DNA of 64,000 nt, from the NCBI RefSeq assembly GCF_020447105.2, contig NZ_CP096184.1, forward strand, positions 496,001 through 560,000, written 5' to 3'. Below are positions 16,069 to 23,973 of the stretch, one piece after another. This DNA comes from Demequina sp. TMPB413. GTDB taxonomy: Bacteria > Actinomycetota > Actinomycetes > Actinomycetales > Demequinaceae. The notes beneath the pieces are model-generated. The model had not been told where the DNA came from and ran no database searches. It was given only the letters and a program-made list of their open reading frames with translations. How positions within the stretch are numbered: the first letter of the stretch is position 1; each line of letters begins with the position of its first letter. Both the position numbers and the translations under genes were made by a program.

Positions 16069-17670
16069 ATGGCCGATCTCACTGTAGAGATCTACGACAC
16101 GACGCTGCGCGACGGCGCCCAGCAAGAGGGCATGAACCTGTCTGTGGCGGACAAGATGGCCATCGCCGCCTTGCTCGATGAGCTCGGCGTCGGCGTCATC
16201 GAGGGCGGCTGGCCCGGTGCTGTTCCCAAGGACACCGAGTTCTTTGGCCTCGTCCACAAGGAGCTCTCCTTCACCCACGCGCAGTTTGCGGCCTTCGGCA
16301 TGACGCGCCGCGGCGACGCGACGGCCAACAATGACCCACAAGTGCGCGCGTTGCTCGACTCCGAGGCGCCCATCATCACGCTGGTGGCCAAGTCGGACAT
16401 CCGTCACGCCGAGCGGGCGCTGCGCGTCAGCGGCGACGAGAACCTGCGGATGATCGAGGAGACGGTCGCGTTCCTCGTGAGCGAAGGGCGCAGGGTCATT
16501 CTCGACGCCGAGCACTTCTTCGACGGCTACCGCTTCGACCCCGACTACGCCGTCAAGGCGCTCCTCGCCGGTCAGGCGGGGGGAGCGTCGGCGTTGGTGC
16601 TGTGTGACACCAACGGCGGGATGCTTCCCGACGACGTCGCAGGAATCGTGACCAGCGTGAAGTCTCACACGGAGGCCCCGCTCGGCATGCACGCGCACAA
16701 CGACTCCGGCTGCGCGGTGGCCAATACGATGGCGGCGGTGGCCGCCGGCGCGACCCACGTACAGGGCTGTGTGAACGGCTACGGGGAGCGCACGGGCAAT
16801 GCAGACCTCGTGGCGGTCGCAGCGAACCTCGAGATCAAGCGCGGCGCGATCGCGCTGAAGGGCGACGGCCTCGCCGAATCGACCCGTATCTCGCACGCCA
16901 TCTCAGAGATCACCAACATCGCGCCGTACCCGCGTCAGCCGTACGTGGGAGCGTCTGCCTTCGCACACAAGGCGGGCCTGCACGCCTCTGCCATCAAGAT
17001 CGACCCCGATCTTTACCAGCACACCGACCCCTCGCACGTGGGCAATGACATGCGGATGCTCGTCTCGGAGATGGCTGGCCGCGCGTCGATCGAACTCAAG
17101 GGCAAAGAGCTTGGCTTCGACCTGAGCGGTCAGTCTGAGTTGCTGGGGCGCGTGACCGACCGCGTGAAGGCGGCCGAGGCCGCGGGCTACACCTTCGACG
17201 CGGCCGACGCTTCCTTCGAGTTGTTGCTGCGCCACGAGTTGGGCGAGTCGCCCCGGTTCTGGGACGTGGAGACGTGGGCAGTTCACGTGGCATCCGCCCC
17301 TGGCGACCCGAGGGAGGCCGACGCGGAAGCCGTCGTCAAGCTGCGGGCGGGGGAGGGAAGGCGACTTCTCACCGTCGGCGAGGGAAACGGGCCTGTCAAC
17401 GCGCTCGACCACGCGCTGAGGCAAGCGCTCGTGTCCGTGTACCCGGAGATTGCGCGCTTCGAACTGATCGACTTCAAGGTGCGCATCATGGACGCGTGTC
17501 ACGGCACTGACGCCGTGACACGGGTGCTCATCACCACCGTCGACACCGACTCTGGTTACACGTGGCGCACCGTGGGCGTGGGGCCTAACGTCATCGAGGC
17601 GTCGTGGGAGGCGCTCACCGAGGCACTGTTCTACGGACTGCTCAAGGCGGGCGTCGCGCCCAACCCCTGA
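16069..17670 (+). CDS. cimA: (R)-citramalate synthase
   Basis: 533 residues, the length of two-domain CimA. The catalytic TIM barrel begins with IYDTTLRDGAQQEGMN (about residues 8-23; metal-binding Asp in LRDG), with HAHNDSGCAVANT carrying the metal-ligand His pair and a C-terminal LeuA-type allosteric domain after about 390. It condenses acetyl-CoA and pyruvate to citramalate, bypassing threonine deaminase for isoleucine. The LRDGAQQ signature and VEGGWPG separate it from 2-isopropylmalate synthase. GGAG 6 nt before ATG 16069. The Ile-codon leader and attenuator upstream support the assignment independently. Confidence 0.93.
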   Translation: MADLTVEIYDTTLRDGAQQEGMNLSVADKMAIAALLDELGVGVIEGGWPGAVPKDTEFFGLVHKELSFTHAQFAAFGMTRRGDATANNDPQVRALLDSEAPIITLVAKSDIRHAERALRVSGDENLRMIEETVAFLVSEGRRVILDAEHFFDGYRFDPDYAVKALLAGQAGGASALVLCDTNGGMLPDDVAGIVTSVKSHTEAPLGMHAHNDSGCAVANTMAAVAAGATHVQGCVNGYGERTGNADLVAVAANLEIKRGAIALKGDGLAESTRISHAISEITNIAPYPRQPYVGASAFAHKAGLHASAIKIDPDLYQHTDPSHVGNDMRMLVSEMAGRASIELKGKELGFDLSGQSELLGRVTDRVKAAEAAGYTFDAADASFELLLRHELGESPRFWDVETWAVHVASAPGDPREADAEAVVKLRAGEGRRLLTVGEGNGPVNALDHALRQALVSVYPEIARFELIDFKVRIMDACHGTDAVTRVLITTVDTDSGYTWRTVGVGPNVIEASWEALTEALFYGLLKAGVAPNP

Positions 17671-17726
17671 ACTGCTTTGCCCGGACCCTGAGCAGTGCCG
17701 CGTGCTTCGGGGCTCCTGGGGGCGAG

Positions 17727-17740
17727 CACAATGGACGGTG
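17727..17740 (+). promoter_or_regulatory. Leaderless promoter of the lipoate ligase gene
   Basis: CACAAT (17727-17732) ends 7 bp before GTG 17740, which also is where family alignment begins (HGEYK). An in-frame ATG at 17731 lies in the -10 box. Confidence 0.45.
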
Positions 17741-18801
17741 TGCATGGTGAATACAAGATTCCTGGCGGCAAACTGGTGGTCGCCGATGTCGAGGTTGAGG
17801 GGTCCGGCGCAGACGCGGCGCTGAGTGAGGCCGTGATCTCGGGAGACTTCTTCCTGGAGCCTCCAGAGGCGTTACTGGCGATCAACGCCGCGCTCTTAGG
17901 GCTACCTACGTCCACGGCGGTGGCCCACATGGCGGCCGACGTTGCGAGGGCTGCCGGGCCCGATGCCCAGTTCATTGGCTTCAGTCCAGAGGCGGTCGCG
18001 ATCGCGGTGCGCCGTGCGCTCGGTCATGCCACGAGCTGGCACGACCACACGTTTGAGGTCATCCACGACGTGCCGCGCGAACCGCATCTGCAGATGGCGC
18101 TCGACGATGTGATCGCTCAAGGCGTCGGCACTGGCGAGCGGGGGCCGGCACTGCGCATCTGGGAGTGGGAGCGCAATACCGTGGTGATCGGGTCGTTCCA
18201 ATCGGTGCGCAATGAGATCGACGCCGACGGCGCCGCGGCTCACGACATCACCGTGACGCGCCGTGTCTCCGGTGGCGGCGCCATGTTCATCCAGCCAGGC
18301 AACACGATCACGTACTCGCTGTACGTGCCCACCTCGTTGGTGGAGGGGCTGAGCTTTGAGCAATCCTATGCCTTTCTTGATGACTGGGTGCTCGGCGCCC
18401 TGAGAGAGGTGGGGATTCAAGCGACGTATGTGCCGCTCAACGACATCGCCTCACCGGCTGGCAAGATCGCGGGTGCTGCTCAGAAGCGGTACACCTCCGG
18501 CGCCGTGCTTCACCACGTCACGATGGCCTACAACATCGACGCCGACGCGATGCTTCAGGTGCTCCGCATCGGCCGCGAGAAACTGTCGGACAAGGGCACC
18601 AAGAGCGCGAACAAGCGAGTGGACCCGCTGCGAAGCCAGACGGGCATGGCGCGCGAGGCGATCATCGAGGCGTTCCTGGTGCACTTCGCCTCGCGCTACG
18701 CCACCACGCCAGGCGCCGTCACCGAGGCCGAACTTGCGAAGGCTCAGGACCTCGTGAAAGCGAAGTTCTCCACGCCGGAGTGGATCAACGTCGTCCCCTA
18801 G
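17740..18801 (+). CDS. lplA: Lipoate--protein ligase with N-terminal accessory domain
   Basis: 353 residues. The N-terminal 90 residues (HGEYKIPGGKLVVADVEV, then ISGDFFLEPPEAL) look like the accessory domain that sits at the C-terminus of E. coli LplA. The catalytic BPL/LplA domain follows (about 110-350) with RRVSGGGAMFI, the lipoyl-AMP loop, and AGKIAGAAQKR, holding the conserved ligase lysine. It would attach lipoate to E2 and GcvH proteins. The domain order is permuted relative to E. coli. The stop overlaps the convergent VIT gene by CTAG. Confidence 0.85.
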   Translation: MHGEYKIPGGKLVVADVEVEGSGADAALSEAVISGDFFLEPPEALLAINAALLGLPTSTAVAHMAADVARAAGPDAQFIGFSPEAVAIAVRRALGHATSWHDHTFEVIHDVPREPHLQMALDDVIAQGVGTGERGPALRIWEWERNTVVIGSFQSVRNEIDADGAAAHDITVTRRVSGGGAMFIQPGNTITYSLYVPTSLVEGLSFEQSYAFLDDWVLGALREVGIQATYVPLNDIASPAGKIAGAAQKRYTSGAVLHHVTMAYNIDADAMLQVLRIGREKLSDKGTKSANKRVDPLRSQTGMAREAIIEAFLVHFASRYATTPGAVTEAELAKAQDLVKAKFSTPEWINVVP

Positions 18802-19523
18802 ATGTTGACGTTGCCGACGAGCAGGCCGATGCCGTACGTGATCGCCATGGCGGCGGCGCCACCTGTGATGTTGCGCAGCACGGCGCGAGTCGCTGGCGCG
18901 TAGCCGATGCGCGCCGACGCATAACCGGTGCCGGCGAGCGCGACCAGCACCGCCACAAAGGTCAGCGGGACTCGCAAGTGGTCCGGCAGCAGCAGGATGG
19001 TGAGCAGGGGAGCGATGCCGCCCACCGTGAAAGCGATCAGCGACGCGATCCCGGCCGCAAGCGGATTGGTCAACTCGTCGGGGTCGATGCCGAGGTGCAT
19101 TTTGGCGTGAATCGTCAGCGGGTCGTGCTCATGCTGCTCCATGGCGGCTTGCCTGGCGGTCGCCTCTGACATGCCGGTCTCCATGTTGAGTCGCACCAAC
19201 TGCTCGAGCTCCCACGCGGGACGCGCCTTCTGCCAAATCCGCTCTCGCGCCAACTGAGCGTCCTCCGCGTCGCGTTGGCTGGAGACGGACACGTACTCGC
19301 CCACTCCCATCGACAGGGCACCGGCGGCGATGCCAGCCATCGCGGCCGTGAAAATCACCTTCGCGTCGGTGGTTGCCGCCGCCACACCCACGAGCAGCGC
19401 GGCGATGGAGACGATGCCGTCGTTTGCTCCGAGAACTCCTGCTCGCAACCAGTTCAGGCGCGCGGAAATATCCGCCTCATCGGGGCCCCTGAAGAGGTCT
19501 GCTTTGTGCGTGGACTTGGCCAT
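18798..19523 (-). CDS. VIT1/CCC1-family transporter
   Basis: 241 residues. N-terminal membrane segments (about 28-75) contain GANDGIVSIAALLVGVA and GALSMGVGEYVSVSSQ, hallmarks of the VIT1/CCC1 iron/manganese family. A charged cytoplasmic region (about 76-150; Glu- and His-rich, the metal-binding part in plant VIT1) is followed by three further segments. It probably moves Fe2+ or Mn2+ across the membrane. Start set by the leaderless promoter. Confidence 0.86.
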   Translation of the reverse strand: MAKSTHKADLFRGPDEADISARLNWLRAGVLGANDGIVSIAALLVGVAAATTDAKVIFTAAMAGIAAGALSMGVGEYVSVSSQRDAEDAQLARERIWQKARPAWELEQLVRLNMETGMSEATARQAAMEQHEHDPLTIHAKMHLGIDPDELTNPLAAGIASLIAFTVGGIAPLLTILLLPDHLRVPLTFVAVLVALAGTGYASARIGYAPATRAVLRNITGGAAAMAITYGIGLLVGNVNI

Positions 19524-19535
19524 GGGGACAGGCTA
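19523..19535 (-). promoter_or_regulatory. Leaderless promoter of the VIT-family gene
   Basis: On the minus strand TAGCCT (19530-19535) ends 6 bp before ATG 19523. Confidence 0.5.
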
Positions 19536-19644
19536 GCGCCGCGCCGGTCGCGCTTCTAGGAAGGGGGACCTTGCTTGGGTTCGAGGTGCGGGCGCGGCCG
19601 ACGCGTCGCCGCGCGGGCCCGCCCGGCCTCAGCGCGGGGGCCGG

Positions 19645-20073
19645 TCAGTCCCTGCGGACCGACACCGCGAACGCCACGGCAGCGGTGATGAGCCCTGTGA
19701 ACATGATGATCGCGAGGCTTGCCTCCGGCTCGAGTCCAAAGAGCGTCGCCATCGCGCACAACACGGCCGCCGCATACATGGCAATCGCAGCGAGAGCCAT
19801 GGCGTCGGTCGCAAGCCTGCGCTCGCGTTCGTCGGCGGCATCTGCCACGAGGCGTGCCTCGGCAGTCGCGAATCTGGTGCGAGCGAGCATGAGGAGAGCC
19901 ACGACCGCAGCGATGCCGACCGTCCCTCCCCACACGATGCCCTTGGCGAAGGAGTCGTTTCCTGCCGCCCAAGCAATGGAAGCGAGGACGGCGGCGGCGA
20001 CGGCGCCTGAGGCGGCGCCGACGGAGATGCGCAGGGCTGTGTGTTGCGCGATGGGGTTAGCTTGCTTGGTCAT
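19645..20073 (-). CDS. Small membrane protein paired with an XRE repressor
   Basis: 142 residues, four predicted membrane segments (about 14-34, 44-63, 88-108, 115-137). I cannot name the family with certainty; small membrane proteins in this position next to mini-XRE regulators are common in Gram-positive bacteria. The ATG at 20073 has AGGAGG about 7 nt upstream. It overlaps the 3' end of the regulator gene by 17 nt, indicating one transcript. Function unknown. Confidence 0.72.
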   Translation of the reverse strand: MTKQANPIAQHTALRISVGAASGAVAAAVLASIAWAAGNDSFAKGIVWGGTVGIAAVVALLMLARTRFATAEARLVADAADERERRLATDAMALAAIAMYAAAVLCAMATLFGLEPEASLAIIMFTGLITAAVAFAVSVRRD

Positions 20074-20254
20074 CGAAGACCTCCTCAATGGTGCGGTCGA
20101 AGTAGCGGGAGATGGCGAAGGCGAGCGGCAGCGACGGGTCGTACTTGCCTGTCTCGATCGAGTTGATGGTCTGGCGTGACACGCCGAGCGCGTCGCCAAG
20201 AGCGGCTTGAGATAGCCCCCTCAACTCGCGCAGGTCGCGGACGGAGTTGATCAC
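20057..20254 (-). CDS. Mini XRE-family transcriptional regulator
   Basis: 65 residues, essentially one helix-turn-helix: LRELRGLSQAALGDALGVSR then QTINSIETGKYDPSLPLAF, and the tail FDRTIEEVFDD typical of the YozG-like group. GTG start at 20254 with AGGAGG (20260-20265). Three GTCAAG-N4-CTTGAC palindromes lie directly upstream, so it most likely represses its own operon, which includes the membrane protein. Confidence 0.9.
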   Translation of the reverse strand: MINSVRDLRELRGLSQAALGDALGVSRQTINSIETGKYDPSLPLAFAISRYFDRTIEEVFDDQAS

Positions 20255-20271
20255 CGATGCCTCCTTGTGGC

Positions 20272-20333
20272 GTCAAGGTCGCTTGACATGACAAGGATGC
20301 TTGACACCACTTGCGTTGTCAAGTCACCTTGAC
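20272..20333. promoter_or_regulatory. Three tandem operators for the XRE regulator
   Basis: Three copies of GTCAAG-N4-CTTGAC: 20272-20287 (exact), 20290-20305 (GACAAG, one mismatch), 20318-20333 (exact; arms extend to 9 bp at 20315-20336). Starts are 18 and 28 bp apart. They fill the region immediately before the XRE gene. Confidence 0.75.
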
Positions 20334-20355
20334 AACAGGCGCGGTGAGCCGGGGC

Positions 20356-21078
20356 CTACCTGGGCCGCTGACCCATGACTGCGGTACCCACGCGCACCAT
20401 GGTCGCGCCCTCCGCGACAGCCCATTCGAGATCGCCGGACATGCCCATCGACAGTTCCCACGCCTCGCGCAACGGCAACTCCCCGCGCTCGGAGCGCACC
20501 AGGGCCTCGTCGCGCAGGGCCGTGAGCCGTGCGTAACAGGCGCGCACCTCGGCCTCTTTGCTCGAGTTGAGGCCGATCGTCATGAAGCCCGTCACCGTGA
20601 GCGCGGGCAAGCCCTGCACGGCCGACGCAAGTTCCAGGGCCTCTGCCGGGTCCACTCCGGCCTTGGTCGGCTCGCCGGAGACGTTGACTTGGATCATGAC
20701 GTCCAGGTCGCGCCCCGCCTGGACGCACAGGCGAGAGAGGCGCTCTGCCAGCGCCAGGGAATCGACCGTTTGGACGCAGTCCGCCCACCGCACGGCAATG
20801 GCGGCCTTGTTGCGTTGAAGCTGGCCGATCACGTGAATCTTTGCTCCAGCGGCCTTGAGCGCCTCGCCCTTCGCATCGAGTTCCTGCATGCGTGACTCGC
20901 CCACGAGCCTTGCCCCGGCACGGACGGCGGCGGCGGCAGCGTCGGCGTCGGCCGTTTTGGTGGCCACGAGCACCCTGACACCTGAGCCAAGGCGGCCGCT
21001 CATGGCATCTGCCGCGTGAATGCGAGCCTTCACCTCGGCGAGGCGGGAGGCGTAGTCGATTGCGGCGTCGGCTGTCAT
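20356..21078 (-). CDS. yggS: YggS-family PLP homeostasis protein
   Basis: 240 residues, single-domain alanine-racemase-like PLP protein. LVATKTADADA carries the PLP lysine near residue 36; GESRMQEL, HVIGQLQRNK and the phosphate-binding MGMSGDLEWAV/GTAVMG stretches are characteristic. The family buffers free PLP and keeps amino-acid and keto-acid pools balanced rather than catalysing a known turnover. It begins directly after the YbaK stop, so the two are co-transcribed. Confidence 0.93.
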   Translation of the reverse strand: MTADAAIDYASRLAEVKARIHAADAMSGRLGSGVRVLVATKTADADAAAAAVRAGARLVGESRMQELDAKGEALKAAGAKIHVIGQLQRNKAAIAVRWADCVQTVDSLALAERLSRLCVQAGRDLDVMIQVNVSGEPTKAGVDPAEALELASAVQGLPALTVTGFMTIGLNSSKEAEVRACYARLTALRDEALVRSERGELPLREAWELSMGMSGDLEWAVAEGATMVRVGTAVMGQRPR

Positions 21079-21585
21079 TCAGGAGTCCTTGGCAATGGGG
21101 CCGATCACGGCGTGCGTGATCTGGGCGAGGTGCGCGGGGGCCAACTCGATGTCGAGACCGCGGCGGCCTCCAGAGACGTAGATGGTGTCGAACAGCTCGG
21201 CCGTCTCGTCAAGCGCGGTGGGCAGTGCCTTGCGCTGACCGATGGGGGAGATGCCTCCCACGACGTAGCCAGAGGAGCGCTCGGCGTCGGCGGGGGGAGC
21301 CATCTCTGCTCGCTTGCCGCCGAGCGAGTGCGCAAAGGCCTTGAGGTCGAGCATGGCGGTCACGGGCACGATGCCGACGCACAGGCGGCCGTCAACGTAG
21401 GCGCACAAGGTCTTGAAGACCTGGTCGGGGTCGACGCCGAGCGCGTCGGCTGCCTCGAGTCCGTAACCCACGTCGCTTGAGGGGTCGTGCTCATATGAGT
21501 GCAGCGTGTGCGGCACGTCGGCGGCGATGAGCGCCGCGACGGCGGGCGTCGCCGCATGTGCGTGCTTGGCCCCGCGATGTGACAT
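21079..21585 (-). CDS. ybaK: YbaK/EbsC-family Cys-tRNA(Pro) deacylase
   Basis: 168 residues with the YbaK pattern: VFKTLCAYVDG (the lysine of VFKTL is the catalytic-site residue), GYVVGGISPIGQRKALPTALDE, and FDTIYVSGGRRGLDIEL. It removes Cys mischarged onto tRNA-Pro by ProRS. Start MSHRGAKH at 21585 is decided by the leaderless promoter; a longer frame to 21627 exists. Followed without gap by yggS. Confidence 0.9.
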   Translation of the reverse strand: MSHRGAKHAHAATPAVAALIAADVPHTLHSYEHDPSSDVGYGLEAADALGVDPDQVFKTLCAYVDGRLCVGIVPVTAMLDLKAFAHSLGGKRAEMAPPADAERSSGYVVGGISPIGQRKALPTALDETAELFDTIYVSGGRRGLDIELAPAHLAQITHAVIGPIAKDS

Positions 21586-21597
21586 GAGCCCATTGTG
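21585..21597 (-). promoter_or_regulatory. Leaderless promoter of ybaK
   Basis: Minus-strand CACAAT (21592-21597) ends 6 bp before ATG 21585. Confidence 0.5.
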
Positions 21598-21668
21598 CCG
21601 CTCCCAGGCGGTCGCGTCCGTCGCCACGGGTCGATAGCCGGGGCCGGATTGATCGGCCCGTCTGCGGG

Positions 21669-21681
21669 TAAGGTGTCGGCG
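21669..21681 (+). promoter_or_regulatory. Leaderless promoter of rnhA
   Basis: TAAGGT (21669-21674) ends 6 bp before GTG 21681. Confidence 0.5.
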
Positions 21682-22139
21682 TGAACACGCAAAGCCTGCC
21701 AGCCGTCGACATGTGGACAGACGGGGCCTGCAAGGGCAATCCCGGCATCGGCGGCTGGGGAGCGTGGATGCGCTTCGGCGACCGCGAGAAGGAACTGTGC
21801 GGAGGTGCTGCCCACACCACCAACAACATCATGGAGCTCACTGCGGTCATCGAGGGCCTGAAGGCGCTCAAGGAGCCGTGCGCCGTCACCCTCCACGTGG
21901 ATTCTCAGTATGTGATGAACGGCATCGGCAAGTGGATCATCGGCTGGAAGCGCAACGGTTGGCGCACCGCCGACAAGAAGCCGGTCAAGAACAAGGAGCT
22001 GTGGCAGGAACTCGACGCCCAGGTGGCGCGCCACCAGATCTCGTGGGTGTGGGTAAAGGGCCATGCGGGAGATCCCGGCAATGAGCGCGCCGACGCTCTT
22101 GCCAACAAGGGAGTCGAGCAGGCGCGCGCTCTCGCTTAG
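21681..22139 (+). CDS. rnhA: Ribonuclease HI
   Basis: 152 residues, near the size of E. coli RNase HI. The four catalytic acids are visible: [11 protein letters not shown] (Asp), NNIMELTA (Glu), [10 protein letters not shown] (Asp) and [10 protein letters not shown] (Asp), along with the conserved His in [14 protein letters not shown]. It cuts the RNA strand of RNA-DNA hybrids in the cytoplasm. The stop overlaps the convergent gene by TTAG. Confidence 0.95.
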   Translation: MNTQSLPAVDMWTDGACKGNPGIGGWGAWMRFGDREKELCGGAAHTTNNIMELTAVIEGLKALKEPCAVTLHVDSQYVMNGIGKWIIGWKRNGWRTADKKPVKNKELWQELDAQVARHQISWVWVKGHAGDPGNERADALANKGVEQARALA

Positions 22140-23026
22140 GTCGCGGGCGCGTCGGCACCCGCGGCTAGCCTGATGTCAACGCATGCCCGGATGAGTCGCT
22201 CCCGCAAGGGCGCGGCTCGGCGCGAGAACTCCGCCTGTCGCGTGGCGTAGTCGCGCTTGCCCTCAGGCGTCTCGATACGCACCGGCTCTAGCCCGAACTC
22301 GGAGACGTCGTACGGGGACGCCTGCATATCGAGATAGCGGACCTCTAGGGCCAGTTCGAAGGCATCGAGGGCCAGCTTGCTGGCCACCGCGGGCATGAGT
22401 TTTCCAGCCCACTTGTACAGGTCCATGTTCGCGTGCAGACACCCGGGCTGCTCGAAGCGTGGCTGGTCCGCGCGCGTCAGCTGCACGGCGTTGCGCGGGG
22501 AGGCCTCCGGGGTGAAAAACCGGAACGCATCCATGTGGGTGCACACGAGGTCGTGCGAATCGACCACGGCATCCGTCCCGTCCTGACCGAGCCGCAGCGG
22601 TAGCGAGTGCCGCCTGTCCTCGCCGGCCCTGTAGACCATCGCCCACTCGTGCAACCCAAAGCAGCCGCGCATGGCCGACCTGTCAGCGGTGGCTCGCAGC
22701 AGCGCCTCGACGTAGTCGACCGTCGAACCCTTGGCCTCCCAGAACGCCTCGGCATCCAGGGAGGTCGACCGGTCCCGGGTGTCGTAGAAGCGCCAGCCGG
22801 CGTGGTCCGGGGCGCCTTCAAGGCCGACGCCGACGCCGGGGTGCCAGCGCCGCAGATGGGAGGGTCTCATCGAGTAGTAGTCGAAAAGGAAATCCTCGAT
22901 CGCGTGACGTTGACCGCGTCCAGCGCGCTCGCGATACCCGGCCGTGAGAGCGTCGGCCCGCGCCGCATGCGCCGCCGCGATCGGAGCCCATTCCTCCTGC
23001 GTCAAGGTGATGCGCATGGAGTCCAT
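22136..23026 (-). CDS. Actinobacterial conserved protein, often labelled 3-methyladenine DNA glycosylase
   Basis: 296 residues, soluble, rich in Trp, His and Arg. The opening [32 protein letters not shown] region (quoted here in parts: [29 protein letters not shown]) and [12 protein letters not shown] match a family widespread in actinomycetes that databases often call 3-methyladenine DNA glycosylase. I see no HhH-GPD or AlkA motif, so this label is doubtful. The start MDSM at 23026 is set by a leaderless -10 box; ATG 23017 is an alternative. Confidence 0.6.
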   Translation of the reverse strand: MDSMRITLTQEEWAPIAAAHAARADALTAGYRERAGRGQRHAIEDFLFDYYSMRPSHLRRWHPGVGVGLEGAPDHAGWRFYDTRDRSTSLDAEAFWEAKGSTVDYVEALLRATADRSAMRGCFGLHEWAMVYRAGEDRRHSLPLRLGQDGTDAVVDSHDLVCTHMDAFRFFTPEASPRNAVQLTRADQPRFEQPGCLHANMDLYKWAGKLMPAVASKLALDAFELALEVRYLDMQASPYDVSEFGLEPVRIETPEGKRDYATRQAEFSRRAAPLRERLIRACVDIRLAAGADAPAT

Positions 23027-23038
23027 CTCGCCATTGTC
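23026..23038 (-). promoter_or_regulatory. Leaderless promoter of the glycosylase-like gene
   Basis: Minus-strand GACAAT (23033-23038) ends 6 bp before ATG 23026. Confidence 0.45.
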
Positions 23039-23083
23039 CCAGCGCGTGCACATCCCATGCGTTCGTGCCGGTCGCCGCAGACA

Positions 23084-23130
23084 CGAAGGCTCCCTCCCCA
23101 GGCATGTACACGCCGGGGAGGGAGCCTTCG
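23084..23130 (-). terminator. Long hairpin after cueP
   Basis: CGAAGGCTCCCTCCCC (23084-23099) and its perfect complement (23115-23130) form a 16-bp stem with a 15-nt loop just after cueP. No strong U-tract follows on the minus strand, as is common for actinobacterial hairpin terminators. Confidence 0.75.
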
Positions 23131-23141
23131 CTACCTGCGTC

Positions 23142-23792
23142 TTAAGCGAGTTGCATCGTAGTGACGCACGTGGCGTCGTCGTCGTTGCTTGTCGACAAGT
23201 CCGACGTCGCCGACTTGCCGTCGTACTCGATCGTGATGCTCGCGTCGATGTCGCGCGGCAGCCACAGGCCCATGAAGCCGTTGTCGAACGTGGTCCGCGT
23301 CTCGTCGACCAGGATCTCTCCCGTTGCCTTGTCCGTCACAAGGACGTGAACGTCGACGTTCTGGAGTTCACCCTTGCACGTGGTGAGGCTGTGGAAGTAG
23401 CAGTCGTGCGTCTGGTTCACGTACGGGGCGAGCGAGACGTAGAACTCGTCGGCCGGCATGGCCAGCGCAGTCTCGCGAGCTTGGTCGTCGCTCAACAGCA
23501 ACTCATTCGGTCGGATCGACGCCATGAGCGTGGTCGGACGCTGCGCCACCGGCAAGGCGTCGAGCGAGTCGATCACCTCACGGGCGTCGAGCCCGTCGAG
23601 GTCGTGCTCCGCGAGCAGCTGAGCGGCAGGGTCTGCCTGGGTCTGAGCCTGAGCGGTCGGGCTCGCCGACGGCCCGGCAGGCGTCGGCTCGTCTGAGGAC
23701 GAGCACGCCGTGAGGATCAAGGCGGCCGCGGCGCCGAAGGCGACGGTGACGATCGTGCGCCCAGCGGCGCGGGCGGTGATGTGGTGAGACAT
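23142..23792 (-). CDS. cueP: CueP-family copper-associated lipoprotein
   Basis: 216 residues. Signal peptide with lipobox LTAC (C30), a Pro/Ser/Gln linker, then the CueP domain: DAREVIDSLDALPVAQRP, MASIRPNELLLSD, APYVNQTHDCYFHSLTTCKGE and TTFDNGFMGLWLPRDI. The Cys pair and His in HDCYFHSLTTC are conserved and fit copper binding. In Salmonella CueP is periplasmic and supplies or sequesters copper; here the protein would be lipid-anchored on the outer face of the cell membrane. The DUF6153 gene upstream on the same strand is a usual companion of copper genes in actinomycetes. An 18-bp palindrome sits 77 bp before the start. Confidence 0.88.
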   Translation of the reverse strand: MSHHITARAAGRTIVTVAFGAAAALILTACSSSDEPTPAGPSASPTAQAQTQADPAAQLLAEHDLDGLDAREVIDSLDALPVAQRPTTLMASIRPNELLLSDDQARETALAMPADEFYVSLAPYVNQTHDCYFHSLTTCKGELQNVDVHVLVTDKATGEILVDETRTTFDNGFMGLWLPRDIDASITIEYDGKSATSDLSTSNDDDATCVTTMQLA

Positions 23793-23832
23793 GAGTAATC
23801 CTTCTGATCAATGACAGTGGGTTCGCACGGCG

Positions 23833-23886
23833 CTTGCGCCATGAGGCGGCGCGGCGCAAGGTCAGGCGCAACGACACGTGTCGTTG
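23833..23886. promoter_or_regulatory. Palindromes upstream of cueP
   Basis: CAACGACACGTGTCGTTG (23869-23886) is a perfect 18-bp palindrome. A second inverted repeat, CTTGCGCC (23833-23840) with GGCGCAAG (23853-23860), lies between it and cueP. These are candidate operator and 5'-leader structure; neither matches a copper-repressor consensus I can name with confidence. Confidence 0.45.
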
Positions 23887-23973
23887 GCAGGGGCTCCGGA
23901 AGCCCGTGGAGGGACCGCGATGGCGCGGTCGCTGGGGGCGAACAGGCGCGCGCGGAGATCGAGACCGGGCGGT

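Noticed and set aside
17671..17696. ACTGCT/AGCAGT inverted repeat after cimA as a terminator
   Set aside because: Only 6-bp arms with a 14-nt loop and no U-tract; too weak to call.
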